Part shown: in pieces, positions 21,013-32,687 of the stretch | Layout: every line of letters begins with the position of its first letter | How positions within the stretch are numbered: the stretch's first letter is position 1 | From: Papaver somniferum | Taxonomy: Eukaryota > Streptophyta > Magnoliopsida > Ranunculales > Papaveraceae | Length of the DNA: 64,000 bases | Assembly (NCBI RefSeq): GCF_003573695.1 | Contig: NC_039363.1 | Span: 160,782,747 to 160,846,746, forward strand | Direction of reading: 5' to 3' | Program-made: the position numbers and the translations under genes | Notes under the pieces: generated by a model | Databases searched by the model: none | The model's input: only the letters and a program-made list of their open reading frames with translations | What the model was told of the DNA's origin: nothing

Positions 21013-23682
21013 ATCTCCGGGAATCTTCAAGAAAAAAAATCCAATGTGAAAGTTGCTGCCAGAATCCAGAAATAGGTTGCTGCAAACAACTCAAATGATA
21101 TCATGTCTTTGATGGTTTTCCCTATCACTAAGCCACCAAAACCCTTTCCATTCAATACCCTCCCCATCCTAGCCCAAATCAAGTCTAAAATGGATGCTGA
21201 TATCCTAAAAAACATTAAAGAAAAAATAAAGAAAACAAAAGTCACCTTTTAAAATGAAAATGAAAATGCTGACCACAAAAATCATACTTTTTCTGAATCC
21301 AAAACGAAAAAAAACAGATAACCCAATATACCGTGATACTTTCAAGAAAAACAAGGATACCGTTGCTATCAATATAGAGTTGTAATTGTCCTAAAATAAT
21401 GGTTTGGCTAATAGTAATCTGGAAGGCACCCAAATGACTATTATGGTACACATCTTCCTTTTAACCTCTTTATTATTGTTTTATGATCTCTTCCACCATA
21501 TATCTTTCTGGTTATATACTCATACGTATAATTCTGCTTCACCGAACAACGCTAGAATATTTTCTTTTTTCAATCCAAAATATACTATGAAGCTCTCTCT
21601 GGAAAAAAAAAAGCTTCAATATCCCATTGTCTCCGATTTTTGGCATTTCTTTAGCTCCTTGGCATGGAAATGCCTGGGATAGTGAACTAGATATGCCAAA
21701 AGGTATCTTTGTGACATGCTTAACAAACTGAATTCTGACATTATCTTTCAATCTGAAATAAAACATAAAAAAAATGAAAATATAAGGAGAATCATGCGGA
21801 AAATTATTGGTTTGTTGAACCAGGAGGTGCTAGTGGCGCTACTGGAGGCCTGACATTATGATAAGGAATTAAAATATCAAGATTGATATCATTGATTTCT
21901 TCCTTAACCATATCAACGCCATTATACACAATGTTGTATCCCTCTCTGGTTATTCACTGTTTACTATGGCAGTCCTTATGACTTGCAAAAAAAAAAGATG
22001 AGTCATGGAAAGTAATACACAACCATATCAGATCAACTCCCATGGATGATTATTGGTGATTGTAACGTTATTCTTCATGACTCACACAAGTATATTGCTC
22101 GTTCAATTGATACTTTTTAATCCAACCTATTTACTGATAAAATTAACTTATCTTATTGATATTGGGTTCACTTGTTGTACCTTTACTTGGTTAAAAAAGA
22201 TGACTGGTCCTGCTCTTACTGAGAAAAGACTGGATAAAGGGATAACTTATGAAAGCTGGTTGCTGCAATCTCTTAGAACCACCATCTAAAATATACTATA
22301 TATTGGTTCACACCATCACCCTATCCTCCTTAATTCAAACCTTCACTAGAAAAGTGATAAAATCCCCTTCAAATTCCTTGGTCCTTGGTTTGATTATGAG
22401 GAATGCAAGAAGATCACAACTAACTGTTAGAGAAAAAAATCTCTTTGGGTCTGTTGTTTTTATCATTGTTGAAGACTAAAACACATCAAATTATTATGAG
22501 AGTTGGGAACAAAGAAGTCTATGGAAACATCAAAACTACCATTGAGGACTGCAAGAAATACTTGTATTTCTCTACAAGAATTACGTTAGACATGATCGGG
22601 TAAAATATTAAACAAAGCAAGAAAAAAGGTCAATAAATGGTATGATGTTGTAGAAAATTTCTGTAAAACTAAGAGTAGGGATCAAACTATAAAATTGGTG
22701 ATAGAAATAATAAGTACTTCCACAGATCCACCAAATGAAGGTCCAAAAGATACAAAATTGATACCATACAAGACGTTAATGGGGAATGGATCACTGAAGC
22801 AAAAGAGGTCACTAAAATGGCAACAACTGAGAGACACCTGATTAAACCTGACATCATTCAACTAATCCCACCCACCATTAAATAAAATGACAAAACTACC
22901 GTCAACAGAATACCTGACATGCAGGAAATAAAATCTGTCTTATTCGGTGTGTGGGGGGGGGGGGGGGGGGGGGGGACAAAGCTCCGGGCCCTTATGGGTT
23001 TCCTCCAAGTTTCTTTCAGGCCAACTGGAACATTGTTAAAATGGTGCAAAACTTCTTCACCTATGGTCTCTTACTTAAGGAAATGAACTCCACCTTCATC
23101 TGCTTCATTCCTAAAAATGAAAACCTCACCGCCCCAAGTCACTTCAGACCCATCAGTCTTTGCAACACCACCTACAAATTTATATCAAAACTTATAGCCC
23201 ATAGAATGAAACCTCTTCTTAATAAAATCATATCTCCTTAATTAATTTGCCTTATTCCAGGAAGACAAATTGCTGATAACAATGCTATAACCCATGAAAT
23301 TTTACACACTATGAGGTCTAAGAGGAGAAAAAAAAGTCAGAATAGTTTCATGGGTATTGAAATAGACATGACAAAAGATTTTGACTGATTTGGGACTTCC
23401 TCCTGGCTATTATGAAGAAGATTGAGTTTGATAACTAATGATGCAACAAAATATCTCAAATGCATATCCACTACTATCTCAGCTGTCCTCATCAAAGGTT
23501 CTCCAACAAAACTCTCCAAGCCCACTAATGTCCTCAGACAAGGTGACACCATAAAAGTTATGTCTATAATTTTGATCCAAGCTGAAGAAATGGGTCTCAT
23601 CACTAGGATAAAAATTTGCAAAGGAGATCCCTCTATAAACCATCTCCTTTGCTGATGACTGTATGGTCTTCTGTAAGGAAAA
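21013..23682 (+). mobile_element. LINE copy A (L1-type non-LTR element), 3'-truncated
   Basis: The stretch aligns with 43270-45930 (copy B) throughout. An endonuclease domain is indicated by PWMIIGDCNVILHDS at about 22038-22080, resembling the GDFN motif of L1-type nucleases. The reverse transcriptase is indicated by DKAPGPYGFPPSFF, NSTFICFIPKNENL, SHFRPISLCNTTYKFISKL and the catalytic FADD at 23648-23659. Nonsense codons and shifts occur throughout. Homology to copy B stops just after the FADD box (CMVFCK), so the RT C-terminus, zinc-binding domain and RNase H are missing. LINEs normally lose the 5' end, so loss of the 3' end points to a later rearrangement. Confidence 0.88.
22953..22975. 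repeat. Run of 23 G in LINE copy A
   Basis: Copy B has six G at the same place (45211-45216), so this tract expanded in copy A or shrank in copy B. It sits at the start of the RT domain. Confidence 0.95.
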
Positions 23683-24058
23683 ATTATTTTTCCTAAAATT
23701 TGTTTAATTAAGCCAAACAAAATATAAATTTAGTTAACCTTCCACGCAAGCGACGATATTATCCGTTATATATAAAAAATCTAATGTTCCGTGAAGTTTG
23801 TCAAAACATTTTGTTCCAGAGTCCCCAACCTTACATCAATGACAACTGGGAAATGGTTAACAAAATTGAAGTGGAAATGCAGAACAAGAAAAGAAACTTT
23901 TACACTCCCAGGATCACAAGTGAAGAGGATTATAACACCCTTATAAGAGGATGTACTAAAGGTGTTTTTGATGAACTTACGGTGTTAGTCGAAGTTCCTG
24001 TGGGAGGACCTGAGCTGATTGATGAAGAGCTATTCACAAAGGTTATGATATGGATGCT
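23683..24058 (+). other. Orphan segment with a 95-codon open frame
   Basis: The frame 23784-24071 (MFREVCQNILFQSP, then NDNWEMVNKIEVEM and DELTVLVEVPVGGPEL) is not part of LINE copy B and runs a few codons into the Tat-like LTR. I recognise no family. It may be a fragment of a cellular gene or the region into which the Tat-like element inserted. Confidence 0.35.
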
Positions 24059-24422
24059 TGTTGATACATGAAAAATAATATCCCTTAACAGGTCCAAGGT
24101 ACCCCTTAAGAGGGGAGGAAATCCTAATATGAGACGTGGGGACTAATCCCAAGTCCAATGAAAAAATACCCGTGAGGAGAGGAGGACAAGGAAGGGATTA
24201 ACAAATAAGGAGGAGGTTACATTAAGGAATGACATTAGGAGTAATTAAGGAGGTTTATAACATGTGTCATGATGTCATGAAAGGAAGGACTTTTAGGAAA
24301 GTCTATATAAAGAAGGACAAAGTACAAAGGAAATGCAACTCTCTCTCTTACCATTCCTAGTAAAGTGAGGTCACTTGGTGAGACTAGGGCGGTAGAACCA
24401 AAACCAAAATCACCTCTCAACA
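24059..24422 (+). repeat. 5' LTR of the Tat-like element
   Basis: Starts TGTTGATACATG and ends CTCTCAACA. It aligns end to end with 42558-42924 with visible substitutions. A TATATAAAG at 24304-24312 is a good TATA box, so transcription should start about 30 bp further on. Confidence 0.9.
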
Positions 24423-24424
24423 TT

Positions 24425-24440
24425 TGGAGACCACACCCAG
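24425..24440 (+). promoter_or_regulatory. Candidate primer binding site of the Tat-like element
   Basis: TGGAGACCACACCC begins two bases after the LTR, where a tRNA primer site is expected. I cannot name the tRNA from memory with confidence. Confidence 0.5.
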
Positions 24441-24457
24441 AGGATTCTGCCTAGCTC

Positions 24458-24465
24458 ACCATGAC
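24458..24465. repeat. 8-bp target duplication of hAT MITE 1, left copy
   Basis: accatgac is repeated exactly at 25070-25077. An 8-bp duplication is the hAT signature. Confidence 0.95.
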
Positions 24466-25069
24466 TAGCGTTGTTCATGGTCGGTTTTGGTTCGTTTTCT
24501 AGCAAAACCAAACCAAACCAATACTATCGGTTTCTGAAAAATATTACCATCACCGAACCATTAATCATTGGTTTGGTTTCTTAATGGTTTTAGCCGGTTT
24601 CGGTTTTTTCCATTGGGTTAATGGAAAACCGATTGTATGTCAATTTTCTGAAACTGACAATTCAAATCTAAAAAAAAATATCACCGTAGAATTTTAGCGT
24701 ATCTGCAGAGTGTAATTAATACAAGCATAGTTCATATTTCAAGTTTAGAAGCATAATTCAAAACATAAACATTACAAATTCAAAAAACATAAACATAACC
24801 AATTTTAGGTGTGGATATCTAGTATTAGGGTTAAGAAAAATGAAGGGTGTAGATTAAATCTTACGTTTTAATCTAACGATTAAACACAATTGGTTTTCCA
24901 TTGGTTTTTGGTTTGGTTTTGGAGTCAAACCAAAACCGAACCAGTAATGTCGGTCTTCAAAATTTTATTACCATAACCAATCCATTAGTTAATGGTTCGG
25001 TTCGGTTTCCTCCTAATTGGTTTGGTTTGGTCCGGTTCCGGCGGAAAACCGAAACCATGTTCAGACCTA
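24466..25069. mobile_element. hAT MITE 1, inserted at the gag start codon
   Basis: This 604-bp element has no coding potential. Its ends are TAGCGTTGTTCATGGT and, on the other strand, TAGGTCTGAACATGGT, which pair as imperfect terminal inverted repeats. It is flanked by a perfect 8-bp duplication. GGTTTGGTTT and CGGTTTT motifs and their complements fill both ends, as in hAT subterminal regions. The duplicated target contains the ATG of gag, so the gag start exists twice, once on each side. Confidence 0.93.
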
Positions 25070-25072
25070 ACC

Positions 25073-26473
25073 ATGACACGCCTAGGAGGCGCTAGCTCAG
25101 GCGCGGTAGAGAACCAAGTGACTAATCGACCTATCAACATCGATAAGGTAACAATGGAGGATGATGGCAGCAAAGAAGAAACGCTGTCCCAAGATGCTAT
25201 CAAACAATCGGCGGGAAATGGATCCCAAAACAGAGAGATAATAACAACACAAGGGAAGAACACGCGAGCGAGACATATACCGAAACCCACATCGCCAACC
25301 CTGCAAGACATGAAAAAATAACTAGAATAGCACTTACGAAGAAGGCATGAGCTTGAAGACTGGATAGCACAAGCAGTAATAGCGGGACAAAGCGCTCCTA
25401 AAGAAACGACAAAGGGCGAAAGGAACAAAAACGACAAGACAACAACGACGTCACATGAATAAATGTCGAAATACTTGGAGCAAAATTACCATGTGATAAA
25501 ACAAGACAATCACTGCCTCGTAAGCAGTCCATACCCAGCAAACATCCGAGAATATCAATACCCCGAGGACTACACTTCTCCGAAATTCAAGACATATGAT
25601 AGACAAGGGAACGCGCGAGAACATCTCAGCAGATTCATATTAGCAATGAACAACAGAGCCTCCGATGGGACATTATGTCTAAAGGAACTACCCAAATCGC
25701 TCACAGGCACGACATTCACCTGGTACGATAACTTAAAAGCGGAAAGTGTGGATTCTTGGCCAATTATGTCTACACTCTTCCTCGGGAAATTCTATTCAGC
25801 CAAGAGGAAAATCACGACAATAGACTTGAGTAAGAGCGGACAACAGATAGGAGAAGAAATAGGAAAGTACATCTTGCGGTTCCGACGCTTGGCACTAGAC
25901 TGTCATGAAGACATAAGTGAAGGAACGCTCGTCGAAACTTGTGTGCGAGGAATGATCCAATCTTTCAAAGGGAGTTTGATCAATTTTAGATTCCGGACTT
26001 TCGTTGAGCTAGAAGAAGCAGCCTGGAGGATCGTCGACTGCGTAGAAGAAACACCTATGGACCCTGCTTGGCGCCACATAGTTAGCACCGTATCATAGGC
26101 ACGACACAATGTAAGACCCAAAACTAATAAGGAGATAAGGGACCAGTTCCAAATCTTCAGTGGGATCCAGGGAAGAAACGGATGGACCAGGCGCGACTCC
26201 AACCCACCATCCTCTCTGCCCTGCAGCAAGGAGCGCACAGTCGAATTACTAAACCAGTGGGTCATCGGAAAAGAAATCCAGCTGCCCCAGACAGTAGTAG
26301 ACGTCAAAAAAATGGATAAGAACTCCGCCAAGTATTGCCATTACCATCGAAGATTGGGACACCTGACAGAAGAATGATTTGCCATAAGGAGCATATTTGA
26401 ACGCAAGTGTGCTTCTGGGAAGCTTGAGGGAAATAAGCAAGCGATCGAGTACGACCCCTTTCCTCGTTACTAA
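25073..26473 (+). pseudogene. gag: gag of the Tat-like element
   Basis: The frame starts at the ATG inside the right copy of the MITE target duplication (MTRLGGASSGAVENQ). A charged N-terminal part with a helix (HELEDWIAQA) precedes the capsid domain: SPYPANIREYQYPEDYTSPK, ITTIDLSKSGQQIGEEIGKY, then ILRFRRLALDCHEDISEG. The C-terminal zinc-binding segment reads YCHYHRRLGHLTEE, then TGA at 26375-26377 where relatives have Cys, so the knuckle is lost. Other stops in the same frame are at 25319, 25328, 25460 and 26096. The frame ends TAA at 26471-26473. All breaks are single-codon; no frameshift is needed. Confidence 0.85.
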
Positions 26474-26574
26474 ATAAAAAGAGGGTGGGGGAGGGAAAAA
26501 TGAGACTATAAATCCTAAACAACCCTACTTTATGGTAAGAATAATCTATTTTTTGGAATTCGTGGGAAACATGA

Positions 26575-27135
26575 TACGAAAAAGTCACAGGAATGCCAAA
26601 GGTACCTGGTTGACGGACAAATCTACAAAAGTCTACGGGAATGCCAAAGGCACCCGATTGGCTGAAAAATGTACAAAAGGCTATGGGAATGTCAAAGGCG
26701 TCAGGTCGGCTGACAAATCTACAAAAGGCTACGGGAACGCCAAAGGCGCCTGGTCGGCTGACAATTCTACAAAAGGCCATGGGAATTCCAAAGGCACCCA
26801 ATAGGCTGACAAATCTAAAAAAGGCTACGGGAACACCAAAAGCGCCCGGTCGACTGACAAGTTTACAAAAGGCTACGGGAACGCCAATGGCGCCCGGTCA
26901 GCTGACAAATCTACAAAAGGCAATGGGAATGCCAAAGGCTCCCAATCGGCTGGCAAATCTACAAAAAGCTACAGGAATGCCAAAGGCGCCTGGTTGGATG
27001 ACAAATCTACAAAAGGCCATGGGAATGCCAAATGCACCCAATCGGATGGCGAATCTACAAAAAGCTACGGAAACGCCAAAGGCGCTCGATCAATTGAAAA
27101 TATACAACAGGCTATGGGAATACCAAAGGGGGGTA
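26575..27135 (+). repeat. 48-bp minisatellite (about 12 units) after gag
   Basis: Unit start ggctgacaaatctacaaaa, continuing with a ctacgggaatgccaaaggc half. The period is exactly 48 bp, so 16 codons, and more than one frame stays open across many units (for example DKSTKGYGNAKG). It follows the gag stop by about 100 bp. I regard it as non-coding tandem repeat, not protein repeats, because two frames are equally open. Confidence 0.92.
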
Positions 27136-27139
27136 GGTG

Positions 27140-27764
27140 TGTTGTAAAAACACTCGCCCAACCACACCGCATCCTTCTGATAAATAGAAAGGGGGAGTAG
27201 GCGCATTCTATCAACGCTCCACCCCACCGCATGTTTCTGATAAAAAGAAATGGGGGAGTAGGCGCGTTCTATCAACACTTATCTATCCCACCACATCTTT
27301 CTGATATATAGAAAAGGGGAGTAAGCGTGTTCTATCAACGCCCTCCCATCCCACCACATCTTTCTGATAAATAGAAAGTGGGGTAGGCGCGTTCTATCAA
27401 CGCCCGCTCATCCCACCACATCTTTCTGATAAATAGAAAAGGGGAGTAGGTGCGTTCTATCAACGCTCTCCTACCCCACCACATGCTTCTGATAAATAGA
27501 AAAGGGGAGTAGGCGCGTTCTATCAACGTTCGCCCATCCCATCACATATGTCTGATAAATAGAAAAGGGGAGTAGGCGCGTTCTATCAACGCTCGTCCAT
27601 CCCACCACATCTTTCTGATAAATAGAAAACGGGAGTAGGCGCGTTCTATCAACACTATATAGAAAAGGGGAGTAGGTGTGTTCTATCAACGCTCGTAATC
27701 CCACCACATCTTTCTGATAAATAGAAAAGAGGAGTAGGTGCGTTCTATCAACGTTCGGCCATCT
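27140..27764. repeat. 60-63-bp minisatellite with an inverted repeat in each unit
   Basis: About ten units begin tctgataaatagaaa and contain ggggagtaggcgcgttc and tatcaacgctc. In most units GCGTT and AACGC (some vary by a base) form an inverted pair around a 5-base loop CTATC. One unit near 27650 is shortened. The array continues after an insertion at 28982-29072. Confidence 0.92.
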
Positions 27765-27769
27765 AATCG

Positions 27770-28976
27770 AATTTTTATATAGTGGTAAGAAGGTTGTCGT
27801 TCTCTCGGACTTGCGAAGATTGATTTAAGATTTAAGATTATGGAAAGAACTGAGACTATGGATTCCACCATTGACCAATTTTTAAGTGATTCAGTTAACA
27901 CCAATATTTATGCAATTCATACGTTCAATTTGATTCTAAGATATTGCCAATATTAGATTTCCAAAATATTAATTGTTAATCGCAAGTATGGAACATCAAG
28001 AGCTCTAAGCTAAGCATGCACCATCAAGAGAGAACACAACTAATTAATCAAAATATTATAATCAATTATAGTTCAGTGAAATAATCATAAAGAAATTGCA
28101 ATAATAAATTAATAAGAAAATACCACTTTATTATTGGAACAACGCTTCCTCCATAATCCCAGCATGTGATTCTAGTTCCTCATTATTATAAAGAAAACTA
28201 AATAGAAGAAATAAAAGAAAATTGTGAAACTAGATACCGGCTCACCGGCTCTCCAATAACTCCCTGGTTTCCTGTTCTCGACATCAATATATAGATTTCA
28301 ACAAAATCTAACCTTCCTCTTTTAATTCTCTTCCACATGTCATGTCCAATGGGAGTGTGCCACTTGTCTAAGAATACACAATATCACCTAATAAAGACTC
28401 GCAAATGTCCGACCACTTGCTTTTCTTTTCATGGGAAAGAAAATATTATATGAGCACATACTGATCTTATGTACGAGGTAAGTACTCATTTTGTCATTAT
28501 CTCAATTCCAAAACAGATGTCATGTATTAATGTGGTGAAGTATATATTATGCTCAAAATCAATCTTCTTTAGTTGCAAAAGATATTTAGTTTCCTTTCTT
28601 ACTCCACCATGTCGACATACCTCGTCCATTAATTATTGAGTAGGATTTCTCATTTTATGTGATACCTCCTAAATCCTTTGAGAACTGATCACCAAGTCCT
28701 TCATCCTAAAATCCACGAGACCAAAATGCCCGAGCATGTTAATTTCTTAAACCAACTTCAGCCCATCATCTCCTTCACTAACTTAAATTGGGCGTATCCC
28801 ATTTAAATCCAAAAGTATCCACGACCAATGTACTTCGTAGTCCATATTTTATTCTTGGAATCATAGGTTTAGTCAATTTTGTTGGAAGAGCCCATTTTAT
28901 TCATTTACCTACAAAAACACAAATACCAAAATAAGCACCAACAATATATATTTTGGGTAGTAAATATGTAAGAATT
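27770..28976 (-). mobile_element. Solo-LTR-like insertion in the minisatellite
   Basis: This 1,207-bp piece splits the 62-bp array and is flanked by aatcg on both sides (27765-27769 and 28977-28981). Its first 450 bp resemble the LTRs of Athila-2 in the same minus orientation: shared blocks include tatttatgcaatt, aatttgattctaa, ttgcaa and gcatcaagag-type segments in the same order. The termini are AATTTTTA and its near complement rather than TG/CA, so the exact end type is uncertain. No internal domain is present. Confidence 0.65.
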
Positions 28977-28981
28977 AATCG

Positions 28982-29072
28982 CTCATCACCATCCCACCGT
29001 TTCTTTTAAATAAAAATAAAGGGAGTAGTAGGCGCGTTATAAAAACGCTCACCCTACCCCATACATCCTTCC
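28982..29072. repeat. Last unit of the 62-bp minisatellite
   Basis: The unit continues the array beyond the insertion: ttaaataaaaataaaggg, then a GTAGGCGCGTT and AACGCTCACC pair. The stem arms GCGTT and AACGC are kept although the loop has changed to ATAAA. Confidence 0.85.
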
Positions 29073-30113
29073 AAAAAAAAAGAAGAGATAACCACGAATA
29101 GTTAATGCTTTACAAAACCATGAATAAACAACAAGCACCAACAACGAATTAATAGTTAACAAGCACCATACTAATATCCCACAAATCATAAAAAGAAAAA
29201 CAAACGAATCATCCGAGAGACAAGGGTCCAACATAACCAAAGAAAGACGAAGGAAAAGACAACACAAAGAGGAAGCACATTAAACAAGCTGAAGCTTAGT
29301 CAACTCCCGTCGTTTATCCTCAAGCTCTGCGCGAATAGCTGCTTCTGCGGTCTCAGCCCGTATCACCTCATCTTTAGCCACCCCAACATCAACGACCAAT
29401 TGATTCAACACCTCTTTCTTACTAGCAGTTGTCTCAGAGCGCTTCTCCAGTTCCTCCTCTAGCTTAGAAATATGACTCGTAAGCCGGCCACGAGGATCAC
29501 TACGAATCTTCACCTTCGCCAAAAATTCTTCCAACCACAGTATCAGAAACTGGATGTTAATTGTTGATCGCACGACAGTCTCCCATCCACGCATTGTCGC
29601 TGCGTCAAACAAGATCGTCTCCTACACGCGTAAGCTGATCGGCGATTTCCAAGATATTTTTAGTCATATAGCACAAAACGCGGACATCCAGAAGACCTGC
29701 CTTCGCGATGTGACCACCATGCGCCACAATATCTCTATAAGTAACAACAAAAAACAGTTGGTACCCAAAATCCGTGAACGAGTGTGTGAGTGTCAGGATC
29801 TACTCCAGCCTCGGCATCACTCACCACTAAAGGGAAACGAAGCTGCGCGTCCTCAGAATCGGCCGCCACAATGTGAACGGTTGGTATGACAGGAGTAGGA
29901 TCAGTCTGCTTCTATGAAGGAACAGAAGAACCACTACCATCCATCCGAGCGCGTTTGATAGACCCGTCAGCGTTGGAGACTATGCGCCGCACACCGTCTG
30001 TATCGGTTTTACCATTCTCTTTACGATTTTTACCCATATCCTAGCGCCAACCACGAAATGTTAGCAACCAAACGAACAAAATCACGACGCAAAAAAAAGA
30101 GGGGGTAGGGGGG

Positions 30114-30255
30114 NNNNNNNNNNNNNNNNNNNNNNNNNNNNNNNNNNNNNNNNNNNNNNNNNNNNNNNNNNNNNNNNNNNNNNNNNNNNNNNNNNNNNNN
30201 NNNNNNNNNNNNNNNNNNNNNNNNNNNNNNNNNNNNNNNNNNNNNNNNNNNNNNN
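30114..30255. other. Assembly gap (142 N) next to a G run
   Basis: The unknown bases are bounded on the left by G-rich sequence and on the right by 20 G (30256-30275). The gap lies in an intron of the antisense PMD gene. Open frames rich in Pro across it are artefacts of the C/G run. Confidence 0.99.
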
Positions 30256-31052
30256 GGGGGGGGGGGGGGGGGGGGAAGAGACAAGAAACTAACCTCAGGA
30301 ATCGACGAACCAAATGGGATGTCATCAGGCTTAGGACGAGACGCGGAAAAACTAGAAGACGACTCAGAATCACTATTAGAGCCTGAAAAATGAAAGATGG
30401 GCACCATTGCGAAGAATTAACTTAGATTTAAAAAAAAAAAAAATAAGAAGGAGGGAAAGAGAGAGGAAAAGAAGAATGATAAAAACGAAGACACGTATTA
30501 AATAGGAGGTTATTTGCAGGATCATCAACGGTTAGTGCCACGTGGGATGAGGACCCACCAAAGACTGACCGACTAGACCCAGATAGGCTCATTGATTGCA
30601 TAACGGCACTGGGGGATACCGGAGGTCCTTCCCTGGCACGAACAGTCTCAGCCCGAAGAGGATGAACTGATGATATGTGAAGATGTGGAGATACCCAACC
30701 GGTCCCCCTGGGAAGATTGATCCTGAGGTCTCTTAACTGGTCTACGAACGAGTAGGTGGGACTGCTACTTACGCTCCCAGAAGGCTGTGACGCGCTTCTC
30801 CGCCGAGCCTGCTGAGGTCGCAAGGATGAGATATTAGCGGAAGAACAAGGGCGCTGAGCAGACAACTTAGATGCCTCTTTCCTAGCTTTCTTTGCGAGTC
30901 TCTTCTCATTCCAGTCACTCTCAGGTACTCTTCCATCACATAAGAAGGATCCTTCCACCCAGGCGATTGGAATGAGGAGCTTCCTGAGAATATAATGTAC
31001 ACCACTCATTTCATTAAAAAGAAATGGTGGGTGGGTGGGGAGGGAGGGAGGG

Positions 31053-31227
31053 NNNNNNNNNNNNNNNNNNNNNNNNNNNNNNNNNNNNNNNNNNNNNNNN
31101 NNNNNNNNNNNNNNNNNNNNNNNNNNNNNNNNNNNNNNNNNNNNNNNNNNNNNNNNNNNNNNNNNNNNNNNNNNNNNNNNNNNNNNNNNNNNNNNNNNNN
31201 NNNNNNNNNNNNNNNNNNNNNNNNNNN
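31053..31227. other. Assembly gap (175 N) next to a G run
   Basis: Bounded by GGGA repeats on the left and 30 G (31228-31257) on the right. It also lies in an intron of the antisense PMD gene. Confidence 0.99.
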
Positions 31228-32687
31228 GGGGGGGGGGGGGGGGGGGGGGGGGGGGGGCGATAAATGATGAACGAATAAAAAGCAAAGAAAAGAGCAAGTA
31301 CTTGTGTGTCCAGAGAATTAGCAGATGGTATTGGTACCTCTATCCGCGGGGACTTACGATCGGAAAATGACTTCGACCCCTTCTTTGGCCTTATGGGATC
31401 GTGACCTTCAGGAGGAGCCCAATAAGTCATTAAAGTCTCCAAAGGGCGACCTTTGGTAGATATAACGAGGCGATGCGCAGCAACTATGGCATCATCAAGC
31501 TTAATCCGGCCAGATGCATGAAGCACTTGAAGGTCCTTATAAGATAAGTCACGGGGGAGATGATTCGCGCAAAAGGAAATTTAAATCTCGACGACGCATG
31601 AAGAGATGGTACTCGTGAGCTCCCTCAGTAACTGCCAAAGGGCGCTCGGGGATAGGCTGCTTGAACGAAAAGTTGATCCCTCGATCAAACATGCGTATTG
31701 GCTCCTTGAAGACGAAACGATCGAAACTGGAAATGATGTTCCCAATATCAGAGCTTCCCCAATGGGGGAACCTATGGCGAATCCCTTGGTCAAATCCGAC
31801 TTGCCGAGCCACACAGTCGGGATTGTAAGACATATCAATAAACTTACCAGCATGGAAATCGGGAAGATAACCAGGCAACACGTCCACTATCGAATCAAAA
31901 TCTACCTCCGCCAATAGCTTCGTCGAGTCCAAATCTTTGTCAAAAAACGCAGTAAAGTCATAATGCGTTGGACCCGATCAACCATCTTGATAAGGAAACG
32001 ACAAAAAATACTTAGCCACGTCCAGATATTTGGAAATGTCTCCCTTGGGAATTTTCACCTTGAGATGCCAAAGAGCCATCTGCGAGTAGCCGTAAACAAT
32101 ATGAACTTTCTTAACCGAGCCATCATCTCGTTCAACATCTTCTTCACGGTGAATTTCTAATTCATTAGGATCTGGCGCGTATGAGGAGAATGTTCCCAAG
32201 ACCACGCTTGCATAAAAGAAGCCTGGATGTAAGTTTCGATCTTATGAGACGAACCCACCGTCTGAAGTTCGTGACAGAACAAATCTAGATAGTGATACAA
32301 GCCCCCAAAAAACATAGGCACAAGCGGGAAGGAAAGGCCGTGAGATTAGAAAACTGCCATTGGCACAAGTTCACTCTTGATGATATCTTGGGGACTATAC
32401 TCAAACACATCATGACACAGCCAAAATAGGATGTAAGCGGCTAACTCCGAGCGAGGTTTCTCCTCTTTCCGTTTGGGGGGAAGAACCTTTCTATCCACCA
32501 ACCGCGGAGCCCAATAACTGATCCAAAGGGGGAAGGAAGCGCGGCTGTTGGTCTTGGTAACCCACTCAGAACTAGTCCCTCCTGAAGGAGATGACGAGCC
32601 ATGAATCACTTCGTGCGCGGGGATAGAGCTGGCAAGCAACCGCTCACCCGTTGTACGCGCCGAATGAGGCTCTTTCTTCTCAACCCG

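Noticed and set aside
26532..27147. A repeat protein encoded by the 48-bp array
   Set aside because: Two frames are open equally, and neither has a start or context that favours it.
27090..27904. Repetitive proteins on the minus strand (LIERTYSPFLF type)
   Set aside because: They are frames left open by the 62-bp minisatellite, with no sign of coding in other units or relatives.
30030..31526. Poly-proline or poly-glycine proteins across the gaps
   Set aside because: They are translations of C/G runs and unknown bases inside introns.
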